Assembly: GCA_024709685.1 (NCBI GenBank)
Contig: JANJWF010000129.1
Span: 1 to 33,622, forward strand
From: Thiobacillus sp.
GTDB taxonomy: Bacteria; Pseudomonadota; Gammaproteobacteria; Burkholderiales; Thiobacillaceae
DNA: 33,622 nucleotides
Direction of reading: 5' to 3'
Shown here: positions 16,721-23,710 of the stretch, in pieces
Numbering within the stretch: position 1 is the stretch's first letter
Layout: each line of letters begins with the position of its first letter
Position numbers and translations under genes: made by a program
Notes under the pieces: generated by a model
Databases searched by the model: none
What the model was told of the DNA's origin: nothing
The model's input: only the letters and a program-made list of their open reading frames with translations

Positions 16721-17907
16721 TGGATGCTCCCCGCCAGTTCGAAGATGGGGAAATACATGAGCACCACGATGAGGCCGATCACCACACCGATGAACGCCAT
16801 CAGCAACGGCTCGAACAGCTTGGTGAAGCGCTCGACCCAGCGCGCAGTCTCCTCCTCGTGGAATGTGGCGATGCGTTCCATCATCTCGCCCATGCGGCCG
16901 GTCCGCTCGCCCACGCGCAGCATGCGCAGCGCCACCGCAGTGGTCAGCCCGTATTGCTCCATCGCCGCGGACATCGGATGCCCCTCGCGAATCCGAGCCG
17001 AGGCCTGCATCAGCTGGTCGCGCAGCCCGGATTCCAGCAGGTCGGACACCAGGGTCAGCGAAGGCACCACCGGCATGCCGCCACGCAGCAGCATGCCGAG
17101 CGAGCGATAGAAGCGGGCAAGCTGGTAGACACGCAGCCGCCCGCCGATACCCGGCAGCCGCCACAGCGTGCGCAGCAGCCACTGCCTGCTTGCCGGACGG
17201 GTCGCGGCATAGCCCGCGCCGCCCAGTACCAGCAGCGCGGCGGCCAACAGCGTTGTCCCATGGGTTTCAAGCAACTGCCCCCAGCGCATCAGCAGCCGCG
17301 ACATCAGCGGCAGGTCGCTGCCGATATCGGCGTAGATATGGCTGAAGCGGGGCACCACGTACACCATCAGGAACAGCGTCACCAGGCCGCCCACCACGAA
17401 CAGCAGAAGCGGGTAGATCGAAGCGCTGATCACCTGCCGCTTGACTGCGTCCATCTGCGACTGGTACGCGATATAGCGCGACAGCGCCTCGGGCAGGTCG
17501 CCAGTCCGTTCACTCGCGCGCACCGCCGCCACGTAGAGCGCCGGGAAATTCGCCGGCGAATGCTGCAGCGCGTGGGAAAAAGCATGCCCCTCGTAGAGGC
17601 TGGCGATGATCTGTGTCAGGGTCTGCCTGACCTCGGCATGCTGTTCCTTTTCGGTCAGGGTCTCCAGCGCTTCCATCAGGGCGAGTCCTGCCTGCAGCAG
17701 CGCCAGCAGTTCTTGGCTGAACAGCACCAGCGGGAAATGGCGCTTGCGTTGCCAGGGTCGCGCCGGCCAGGCAGTTCTCGCCCTGACCGCGAGCACCGTA
17801 TAGCCGCGGGCCAGCATCTGGCTGGTGGCATCGGCGCGATCCACCGCGTCCAGCAGCCACGCCGTCGGCGTTTCGTCGCCGCGCAGTGCCTTGACCTCAT
17901 AGCGCAT
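16717..17907 (-). CDS. gspF: GspF/PilC-type platform protein
   Basis: 396 residues. I place the start at the ATG at 17907, because GGAGG lies seven bases upstream; an ATG at 17922 would put that ribosome site inside the gene. Two GspF domains repeat: QELLALLQAGLALMEALETLTE then RYIAYQSQMDAVKRQVISASIYPLLLFVVG, and YRSLGMLLRGGMPVVPSLTLVSDLLE then VERFTKLFEPLLMAFIGVVIG. Three membrane helices are visible (about 155-180, 210-235 and 365-390). The protein sits in the inner membrane and couples ATPase turning to subunit insertion. It overlaps the ATPase gene. Confidence 0.95.
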   Translation of the reverse strand: MRYEVKALRGDETPTAWLLDAVDRADATSQMLARGYTVLAVRARTAWPARPWQRKRHFPLVLFSQELLALLQAGLALMEALETLTEKEQHAEVRQTLTQIIASLYEGHAFSHALQHSPANFPALYVAAVRASERTGDLPEALSRYIAYQSQMDAVKRQVISASIYPLLLFVVGGLVTLFLMVYVVPRFSHIYADIGSDLPLMSRLLMRWGQLLETHGTTLLAAALLVLGGAGYAATRPASRQWLLRTLWRLPGIGGRLRVYQLARFYRSLGMLLRGGMPVVPSLTLVSDLLESGLRDQLMQASARIREGHPMSAAMEQYGLTTAVALRMLRVGERTGRMGEMMERIATFHEEETARWVERFTKLFEPLLMAFIGVVIGLIVVLMYFPIFELAGSIQ

Positions 17908-17925
17908 GCCCTTGCCTCCCATCCA

Positions 17926-18366
17926 CTACCAACTGGTGATATCGCCGGCCTCGCCGTCTCCGCCCGGCGCGCCGTCCCGGCCGTACGACAGCAGGTCGTA
18001 CTCGCCATGTTCGCCAGGCATGACGAAGACGTAGCCATTGCCCCAGGGGTCGACGGGGACACCTTTCTGCAGGTAAGGCCCGTCCCATCTCGCCTCGTTG
18101 GCGGGCCGGGCGACCAGGCTGGCCAGCCCCTGTTCGGTGCTGGGATAGTGGCCGTTGTCGAGCCTGAACTGGTCCAGGGCCTTGCCCAGCGCATCGATCT
18201 GCGCGCGGGCCATCTTGATTTCGGACTTGCCGATCTGGGCGAAATACTTCGGTCCCACGTAGCCGGCCAGCAGGCCGATGATCACCATGACGACCAGCAG
18301 TTCGAGCAGGGTGAAGCCGCGATCGCCGTGGCGTGGACGCTTCATGACATACCGCGTTTTCTGCAT
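17926..18366 (-). CDS. gspG: Major pseudopilin GspG
   Basis: 146 residues. The ATG at 18366 is best supported (GGAAGGG upstream); a later ATG at 18345 lacks a ribosome site. The cleavage site is DRG/FTLLELLVVMVIIGLLAG with Glu5. The C-terminal half is diagnostic of GspG: HYPSTEQGLASLV, DPWGNGYVFVMPGEHGEYDLLSYGRDG and the Asp-rich end GGDGEAGDITSW, which in known GspG binds calcium. It is the first gene of the operon and should be the most abundant subunit. It needs a prepilin peptidase encoded elsewhere. Confidence 0.94.
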   Translation of the reverse strand: MQKTRYVMKRPRHGDRGFTLLELLVVMVIIGLLAGYVGPKYFAQIGKSEIKMARAQIDALGKALDQFRLDNGHYPSTEQGLASLVARPANEARWDGPYLQKGVPVDPWGNGYVFVMPGEHGEYDLLSYGRDGAPGGDGEAGDITSW

Positions 18367-18686
18367 GTGCTGCCCTTCCGGCCCCGCCATCTGCACCATT
18401 GCCGACAGGCGTTGGTCTTACCTTAGTGCTACGTGTGCAGACTGGCTGTGGGGGGGGCACCGTATTCGCTCATGCGGAGTCGACCCTATTTTCAAGGTGG
18501 GGAAACTGCGTAGTCGGGGAGCCTGCGCCAGCCACAGATCAGGCACACGCGGCATGCGGAACCGGGGCAATCCGCTGCCCCTTCGCCTTCGCTGCCTTTC
18601 CGGGTTTCGACCTCCGCCCTGATGTGCAATTTGTCAGGAAACTGCCGCCGTCCTCATCGCTGTGCCGGGCACGGCTGTCAGCCGCT
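18367..18686 (-). other. Intergenic leader upstream of the secretion operon
   Basis: About 320 bases between the kinase gene and gspG, both on the minus strand. It should hold the operon promoter; TTGAAA (minus strand, near 18490) is a possible -35 but no good -10 follows. Two hairpins exclude each other: GGGGCA (18564-18569) with TGCCCC (18576-18581), and GCGGA (18556-18560) with TCCGC (18571-18575). A run of eight G (C on the transcribed strand) lies at 18450-18457. I found no known riboswitch consensus and no convincing gene. Confidence 0.5.
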
Positions 18687-20237
18687 CTATGGCTCGCAGG
18701 GCCACGACACCTCGATGCGGGTGCCCTGGCCGGGAGCGGATGTCATGCGGTAGCTGCCTCCGGAGAACGACGCGCGCTCCTTCATGCTGAGCAGGCCCAG
18801 TCCCCCGCCCTCGCCGTCGCCGCGCGGGAGGCGGCCAGGGTCGAAGCCGCAGCCGTTATCCTCGATCAGCAGCTGCAGCACCTCGTCGGTACGCTCGATG
18901 CTGATCCGCATCCGGTCGGCGCACGCGTGCTTGACGATGTTGTTGGTGGCTTCCTGGATGATGCGGTAGAGGATGATCTGCAGCGGGACCGGCACCTCGT
19001 GCTCGGCTACGTTGAAGGCTTTCTCGACGGTGATGTGGCCGCAGGCGGCTTCGAACTCACGGAAAAACCATGACAGCGTGGGCAGGATGCCCAGATCGTC
19101 GAGGATCGATGGCCGCAGTTCCGTCGACACCCGGCGTACCTCGACCATGGCCTCCCTGATTTGGGGAATCAGTTGCTGCAAGGATTCGCTCGCTTCGCTG
19201 ACCGACCCCGCGGCCAGCAGTTGGCCGGCTTTTTCGATCGACAGCTTGATCAGGCTGAGGGACTGCCCCAGCCCGTCGTGAAGGTCCAGCGCGATTCGCC
19301 GCCGCTCGTCTTCCTGGATCGTCGCCAGCAGGCCGGACAGACGCCGCAGCTCGGCGTGGGAGTCGCGCAGGGCCTGCGCGGTCCGCACCTGTTCGGTGGT
19401 GTCCCTGAGGATGGTTGAGAAATGCTCGACCTCGCCATCGTCGTTGCGATGCGCAATGATGATCTGCGAGGCATGGATTTCACGGCCAGCGGTGTCACGC
19501 AGCCGGGATTCGCCCCGCCACAGGCCGCTGCGTATCGCCGACGGAATGGCCTCGCCCCGTATCTTTTCTTCGACTTCCTGCTCGCTGCCATGGCAGGCGC
19601 CCATCTTCATCTGCGAGATGTCATCCTGCGGGCCCAGGCCCAGCAGCGTGCGCCCTGCCGGATTCAGGTAGACGAGGTTTCCGGCGACATCGGTCATGGC
19701 GATGTAATCGGTCGTCTTCTCGAGTATGGCCAGCAGGCGCATCTGCATGCTCTCGCTGAGCACGCGCCTTTCCTTTTCGTGGCAGGCCAGGTACTCGAGC
19801 TCGGCATGGAGACGCTGGTATCCGGCCTCGGTCTGCTTGAATTCGCTGATGTCGCCCATCATCACGACGGCATTCAGATCGTCCGCCTCCCGGAACTGGG
19901 GCGGCGGCCTCACCAGGGGCTGCACGAGGATGGAAACATGGCGCTTGAGGACGGGGTCGAGCACCTCGCATTCGGTGCGCTCCCCGCGCGCCAGCCTGGC
20001 GATTGCGCTCGGCCAGAGCGAAGTGAGGTAGCAGTCGGGGTCGACACAATCACGATGAAGGATGGCGTGCAGATGCAGGCCCTTGACGTCGTCCACCCTG
20101 CCAAGCCCCCACCGCTCGATCGTGCGGTTGGTGTGGATGAGGCGGCCTTGCCCATTCAGCAGGCAGATGAGCTGCGGCATCATGTCCGCGGCAGATTGCC
20201 ACTGCTGCTTCGCTCTTTCTATTGTGCGCACATCCAT
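18687..20237 (-). CDS. Cytoplasmic PAS-PAS sensor kinase of the NarX/HisKA_3 type
   Basis: 516 residues from the ATG at 20237 (GGGGGGAACG upstream). No signal or membrane helix. PAS domains lie at about 15-135 and 165-290. A dimerisation domain of HisKA_3 type holds His320 (IALDLHDGLGQSLSLIKL), and an HATPase_c domain follows (EATNNIVKHA, DNGCGFD, GGGLGLLSMKERA). The first PAS has a His/Cys motif, LHLHAILHRDCVDPDCYL (Cys64, Cys69), and more single Cys-His pairs (152, 215), which could bind a metal, cluster or sense redox. HisKA_3 kinases act with NarL-type regulators; the only one here is at 8143-8796, across the secretion operon. Confidence 0.92.
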   Translation of the reverse strand: MDVRTIERAKQQWQSAADMMPQLICLLNGQGRLIHTNRTIERWGLGRVDDVKGLHLHAILHRDCVDPDCYLTSLWPSAIARLARGERTECEVLDPVLKRHVSILVQPLVRPPPQFREADDLNAVVMMGDISEFKQTEAGYQRLHAELEYLACHEKERRVLSESMQMRLLAILEKTTDYIAMTDVAGNLVYLNPAGRTLLGLGPQDDISQMKMGACHGSEQEVEEKIRGEAIPSAIRSGLWRGESRLRDTAGREIHASQIIIAHRNDDGEVEHFSTILRDTTEQVRTAQALRDSHAELRRLSGLLATIQEDERRRIALDLHDGLGQSLSLIKLSIEKAGQLLAAGSVSEASESLQQLIPQIREAMVEVRRVSTELRPSILDDLGILPTLSWFFREFEAACGHITVEKAFNVAEHEVPVPLQIILYRIIQEATNNIVKHACADRMRISIERTDEVLQLLIEDNGCGFDPGRLPRGDGEGGGLGLLSMKERASFSGGSYRMTSAPGQGTRIEVSWPCEP

Positions 20238-20400
20238 CGTTCCCCCCTGGGTACCGCGTCGAGCATCTCCTTTAATCGGGCATCCAGCTTGAATACTAGT
20301 CAGGATCGCTGCTTCTGCCGCCATCTTCCGGGCGGTCGGGCGGGCGCGCTGAAACGGGACCCGGCTCGGCAGTCAGCTGGATCCAATCGAGCGTCGAACC

Positions 20401-20685
20401 TTACCAGGCCAGCCGGATGCCGCTGCGGTTGTTGTCCACGACCGTCGTACTGAGTCGGGGCGAAATGGAATTGGGAATCAGGCGTTGAAAATCCACGACG
20501 TCCAGCGGGGTGCCGACCGGAAATGAAATGACGCCGTGCTTGAGTACCATGGCGCGCTCGTCGACTCGCTTGACGCGGTACAGGCCGATGCTCTGGCCGC
20601 GGTACCAGATGTTCACGATGGGGAGCCCCGCCAATATCGAGGGAACATCACCCGTCTGGATCGATCTTGCCGAAATGTGCCGCAT
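20401..20685 (-). CDS. Small PilZ-like protein
   Basis: 94 residues with a strong AGGAGGA site eight bases before the ATG, so it is very likely a real gene. The fold pattern (VNIWYRGQSIGLYRVKRVDERAMVL, then FPVGTPLDVVDFQRL, then STTVVDNNRSGIRLAW) resembles short PilZ domains, which bind cyclic di-GMP. The canonical RxxxR is only loosely matched and the (D/N)xSxxG box is degenerate (DNNRSG), so binding is uncertain. It lies between the NarX-type kinase and the FixJ-type regulator. A FliA-like element lies about 170 bases upstream. Confidence 0.6.
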   Translation of the reverse strand: MRHISARSIQTGDVPSILAGLPIVNIWYRGQSIGLYRVKRVDERAMVLKHGVISFPVGTPLDVVDFQRLIPNSISPRLSTTVVDNNRSGIRLAW

Positions 20686-20830
20686 GTCACCGTCCTCCTG
20701 TGTGTCTGCCTGAATCGGGCCCCCGCTGCATCGGCGGGGACCATCCCTGGTTCCGGACGCGGGCTGAACAATCCGCGTGAGGCGAAAGCCAGAGATTAAC
20801 GGGCATGCACGGCGGACAAAATGCCGAGGT

Positions 20831-20858
20831 CATTTAGCCTTGCTGAAGGAATCTTTAG
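20831..20858 (-). promoter_or_regulatory. FliA-like element upstream of the PilZ-like gene
   Basis: On the minus strand TAAAGATT is followed by 11 bases and GCTAAATG. The sigma-28 consensus is TAAAGTTT, 11 bases, GCCGATAA, so the -35 part matches well and the -10 part poorly. The same 11 bases CTAAAGATTCC occur at 26675-26685 ahead of the cyclase operon. Confidence 0.3.
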
Positions 20859-20885
20859 CTGCAGGCACGCACCCGCGAACGGCGC

Positions 20886-21509
20886 TCAGTGCTGTACGGG
20901 TTGATGCGCGGCCGACCACAGATGCAGCAACTCGGCCAGGGTTCGAACGCCGACCTTGCGCATGATGTTGAAACGGTGGACGTCCACGGTTCGATCCTGA
21001 ATGTCGAGCTCCGCTGCGATTTTCTTGGTGTGATTGCCCGCTGCGATCAGCGCCATCACCGACTGCTCGCGCGGCGTCAGCGAAGCGAAGCGCGCCATCG
21101 CCTCATCCAGTGCCTGCCGGTCGCTCCAGAACTGGTGGTCGTCCTTCAGGCAGGCCTGAATACGATCGAGCAGGTCCTGCTCGTTGAACGGTTTCTCGAT
21201 GAAGTCGGATGCTCCGCATTTCAGGGCCCGCACGGCCATGGGCACGTCGCCATGGCCGGTGATGATGATGACCTGCAACGTAATCCCCCGGTCCTGCAGG
21301 ATGCGCTGCAATTCCAGTCCGCTCATGCCGGGCATGCGTACGTCGAGCAGCAGACAGCCGCGCATGGATGGGGTCGCAACGGACAGGAAGCCCTCCGCCG
21401 TGGCGAAGCTCTGGTGGCGCTGGCTGACCGACTCGAGCAGGGCGCCCAGCGCCTCGCGAACCGCATCGTCGTCGTCGACGACATAGACGGTGGGCAAGTG
21501 CAGCTTCAT
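20886..21509 (-). CDS. FixJ-family response regulator
   Basis: 207 residues. The ATG at 21509 overlaps the stop of the membrane kinase by one base (TGATG), so the two are coupled. The receiver has Asp12-Asp13, phospho-acceptor Asp56 (LLLDVRMPGMSG), Thr84 (IIITGHGDVPMAV) and Lys106 (IEKPF). The LuxR-type output (about 138-200) has SLTPREQSVMALIAAGNHTKKIAAEL and RTVDVHRFNIMRKVG. This is the FixJ/TodT layout: phosphorylation frees the DNA-binding domain. Its partner is the overlapping kinase. Target genes are not known. Confidence 0.94.
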   Translation of the reverse strand: MKLHLPTVYVVDDDDAVREALGALLESVSQRHQSFATAEGFLSVATPSMRGCLLLDVRMPGMSGLELQRILQDRGITLQVIIITGHGDVPMAVRALKCGASDFIEKPFNEQDLLDRIQACLKDDHQFWSDRQALDEAMARFASLTPREQSVMALIAAGNHTKKIAAELDIQDRTVDVHRFNIMRKVGVRTLAELLHLWSAAHQPVQH

Positions 21510-23710
21510 CAGCGGGACTCCGTCGCTGCCAGGCTGAACGTGAAGGTAGCGCCTCCTCCCGGCCGGTTGGCGTAACGCAGGCTGCCGGCGTGGGCTTCGG
21601 CAATGGAACGACTGATGGCCAGACCCATACCCAAGCCCCCCTGCTTGCCGGTCACGAATGAATCGAAGATATGCTCGCCGAGCTCCGGGTCGACGCCAGG
21701 ACCGGTATCGCTCACTTCAACATAGACCAAGTGCGCGTCGGACGATGTCTTCAGCGTGACCCGCCGTTCGCCGGATCCGGCCAGCACCGCATCCATGGCA
21801 TTGCGCACCAGGTTGAAGACCACCTGTTCCAGCAGCACACGCTCCCCCTGCACGGCGGGCAGGTCCCCAGCAAGCTCCAGGACCATCTCCACGCTCTGCG
21901 CCCGGGCATCGTGATCGAGCAGGCCGACGGTCTCGCGGGCGATCAGGTTGAGGTCCACCGGGCCGAGTTGCGGTTCTCCCTTCTGCACGAACCGGCGCAC
22001 CCGCTTGACGATTTCGCTGGCCCGCTTGGCCTGGGTATTCATGGCCTCGAGCCAGCTCTCCATCTTCTCGCGGTTGCATTCGCCTCTGAGGGTGCGCAGG
22101 CCCGCCGAGCTGTACATGGCGATGGCGGCCAGCGGCTGGTTGATCTCGTGGGCAATCTCGGTCGCCATCTGACCCATGCTGGCGAGCCGCGAAACATGGG
22201 CCAGCTCGAGCATCTGCTGGCGTTCACGGCGTTGCGACGTCCTGATCGGGGTGACGTCGTTGGCCACCACGTAAAAGCCGCGCACCTCTCCCTGCGGCGA
22301 AGTGTCCGGCAGGAAGGAAATGGACACGTCCCGCACGCCCTCTCCCGCGCTGTGAAGCGGGCGTTCGAAGCTGACCGCATTCCCCGCCAGCGCCTGTTCG
22401 ATATAGGGGCGGGTCGTCAGATAGACAGCCTCGCCCAGCAACTCGAGCATGGACTTGCCGTAAATCTGTTTGGGCTTCAGGCCGAAGAATCGTTCGTAAG
22501 CCATGTTGTTGAAGCGATAGCGCTGCTCCGCGTCGACATAAGCCACCAGAACCGGCACATTGTCCACCACCTTTTCCATGCCCTGGGCGAGCGCCCGATT
22601 GCGGCTGATGGTAAAGGCGAGCATGCCGGCGACAATGAAAGCGAACGGCACCAGCACGCCGTAAACCGACCACAGTTTCTTCAGCAGCGGCAGATTGGCC
22701 GCCCGCATGGCCGACCGCGAGAGCTCGACGACAACCGTCCAGTAATAGCGATCCGCATCGACCGGGCTGCCAAAGCTCGCCCCCGCATGGCTGGCGCCCC
22801 CGCCAAGCAGGGGATAGATCCGATCGAAGCGGATCAACGATGCGTCACTCTGATAAACACCGGAATGTTCGGCTTCAATCTGCCGCCACAGTCGCGGGGA
22901 CAGCTGGGCGACGCTGCGCTGCGAACGGTCCGGGTAGATGAATCCCCATTCGTATTCCGGGTCGGCAGCCATCAGCCAATACCCCTGTGCATTGAGCAGC
23001 CGGATCCTGCCCGCGTATCCTTCCAGCGCGCCGAGCTTGTCGCGCAAGCGCTGCCCAAGGTAGTTGAGCACCACGATGCCGCGGACCGCGCCACGGTCAT
23101 CGGCTACCGGCACGGCGAAGCGGATGACGGGCCTGGGCGGCTGCTCGACGGCTCCCGGCTCGAAACTCAGGTCGAGCGGCGAGACGTAAATCTGCCCCGG
23201 CGACAGCCGCATGGCTTCCCTGAAATAGACCTGATCGCGTCGATCGTGAAGTTCCGTTTCCGCCACAATGGCAGCCCTGCCCTCATTGAAGTCGACACGC
23301 ACCTGCTCCATGCCATCGCGGTCGATGAAACGGATCTGGTCGTAGATCCGTTTCTGCGAAGCCAGTGCCAGGTACTCCCTGGCCAGGTCGAGGCGGGTGC
23401 CCGGGCTTTTGTACGCCAGATATTGACTGAGCTCGTTGTGTTGCGACAGATAGCGCAGGTCCGACAGCACAGCGTCCATTTCCTGCTGAACGATGCCCGC
23501 AGCAAGCCGGGTGACCCGCTCCTGCTCGGTCTGCAGCAGTTCCAGATTGTGGTCGGTTTCCGCCCGCTGATAGAACACGAACGGGATGGCGAGCAACACG
23601 GAAAAGGCCAGCCCCAGCAGCGCAGCGAGACGGATGATCCGGCGGATATCGACCTGCACCACCCGATGGATGGTGTGGGCCTGGGCAAGCCACGGTGCGG
23701 GCAGTCTCAC
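21509..23710 (-). CDS. Membrane sensor histidine kinase, dCache-PAS (DctB/FixL-like)
   Basis: 733 residues from a GTG at 23710 that overlaps the hybrid kinase stop (GTGA). Membrane helices at about 25-47 and 346-369 enclose a periplasmic dCache sensor of about 300 residues (YDQIRFIDRDGMEQVRVDFNEG, VYFREAM). A PAS domain (375-490) follows, then HisKA with His521 (SMGQMATEIAHEINQPLAAIAMY) and HATPase_c (NLVRNAMDAVL, DTGPGVDPE, GLGMGLAISRSI). The cytoplasmic core is of the DctB/FixL kind, which pairs with FixJ-like regulators. The Cache domain suggests a small organic ligand, unidentified. Confidence 0.94.
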   Translation of the reverse strand: MRLPAPWLAQAHTIHRVVQVDIRRIIRLAALLGLAFSVLLAIPFVFYQRAETDHNLELLQTEQERVTRLAAGIVQQEMDAVLSDLRYLSQHNELSQYLAYKSPGTRLDLAREYLALASQKRIYDQIRFIDRDGMEQVRVDFNEGRAAIVAETELHDRRDQVYFREAMRLSPGQIYVSPLDLSFEPGAVEQPPRPVIRFAVPVADDRGAVRGIVVLNYLGQRLRDKLGALEGYAGRIRLLNAQGYWLMAADPEYEWGFIYPDRSQRSVAQLSPRLWRQIEAEHSGVYQSDASLIRFDRIYPLLGGGASHAGASFGSPVDADRYYWTVVVELSRSAMRAANLPLLKKLWSVYGVLVPFAFIVAGMLAFTISRNRALAQGMEKVVDNVPVLVAYVDAEQRYRFNNMAYERFFGLKPKQIYGKSMLELLGEAVYLTTRPYIEQALAGNAVSFERPLHSAGEGVRDVSISFLPDTSPQGEVRGFYVVANDVTPIRTSQRRERQQMLELAHVSRLASMGQMATEIAHEINQPLAAIAMYSSAGLRTLRGECNREKMESWLEAMNTQAKRASEIVKRVRRFVQKGEPQLGPVDLNLIARETVGLLDHDARAQSVEMVLELAGDLPAVQGERVLLEQVVFNLVRNAMDAVLAGSGERRVTLKTSSDAHLVYVEVSDTGPGVDPELGEHIFDSFVTGKQGGLGMGLAISRSIAEAHAGSLRYANRPGGGATFTFSLAATESR

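Noticed and set aside
14951-17110. Long plus-strand open frame opposite the ATPase and PilM-like genes
   Set aside because: It is antisense to clear secretion genes, has no ribosome site or recognisable domain, and is expected at this GC content. The same holds for the long plus-strand frames at 16720-18426 and 21671-23863.
18367-18686. Possible cyclic di-GMP riboswitch ahead of the secretion operon
   Set aside because: I looked for the GEMM-I core and tetraloop-receptor pattern on both strands and could not find them.
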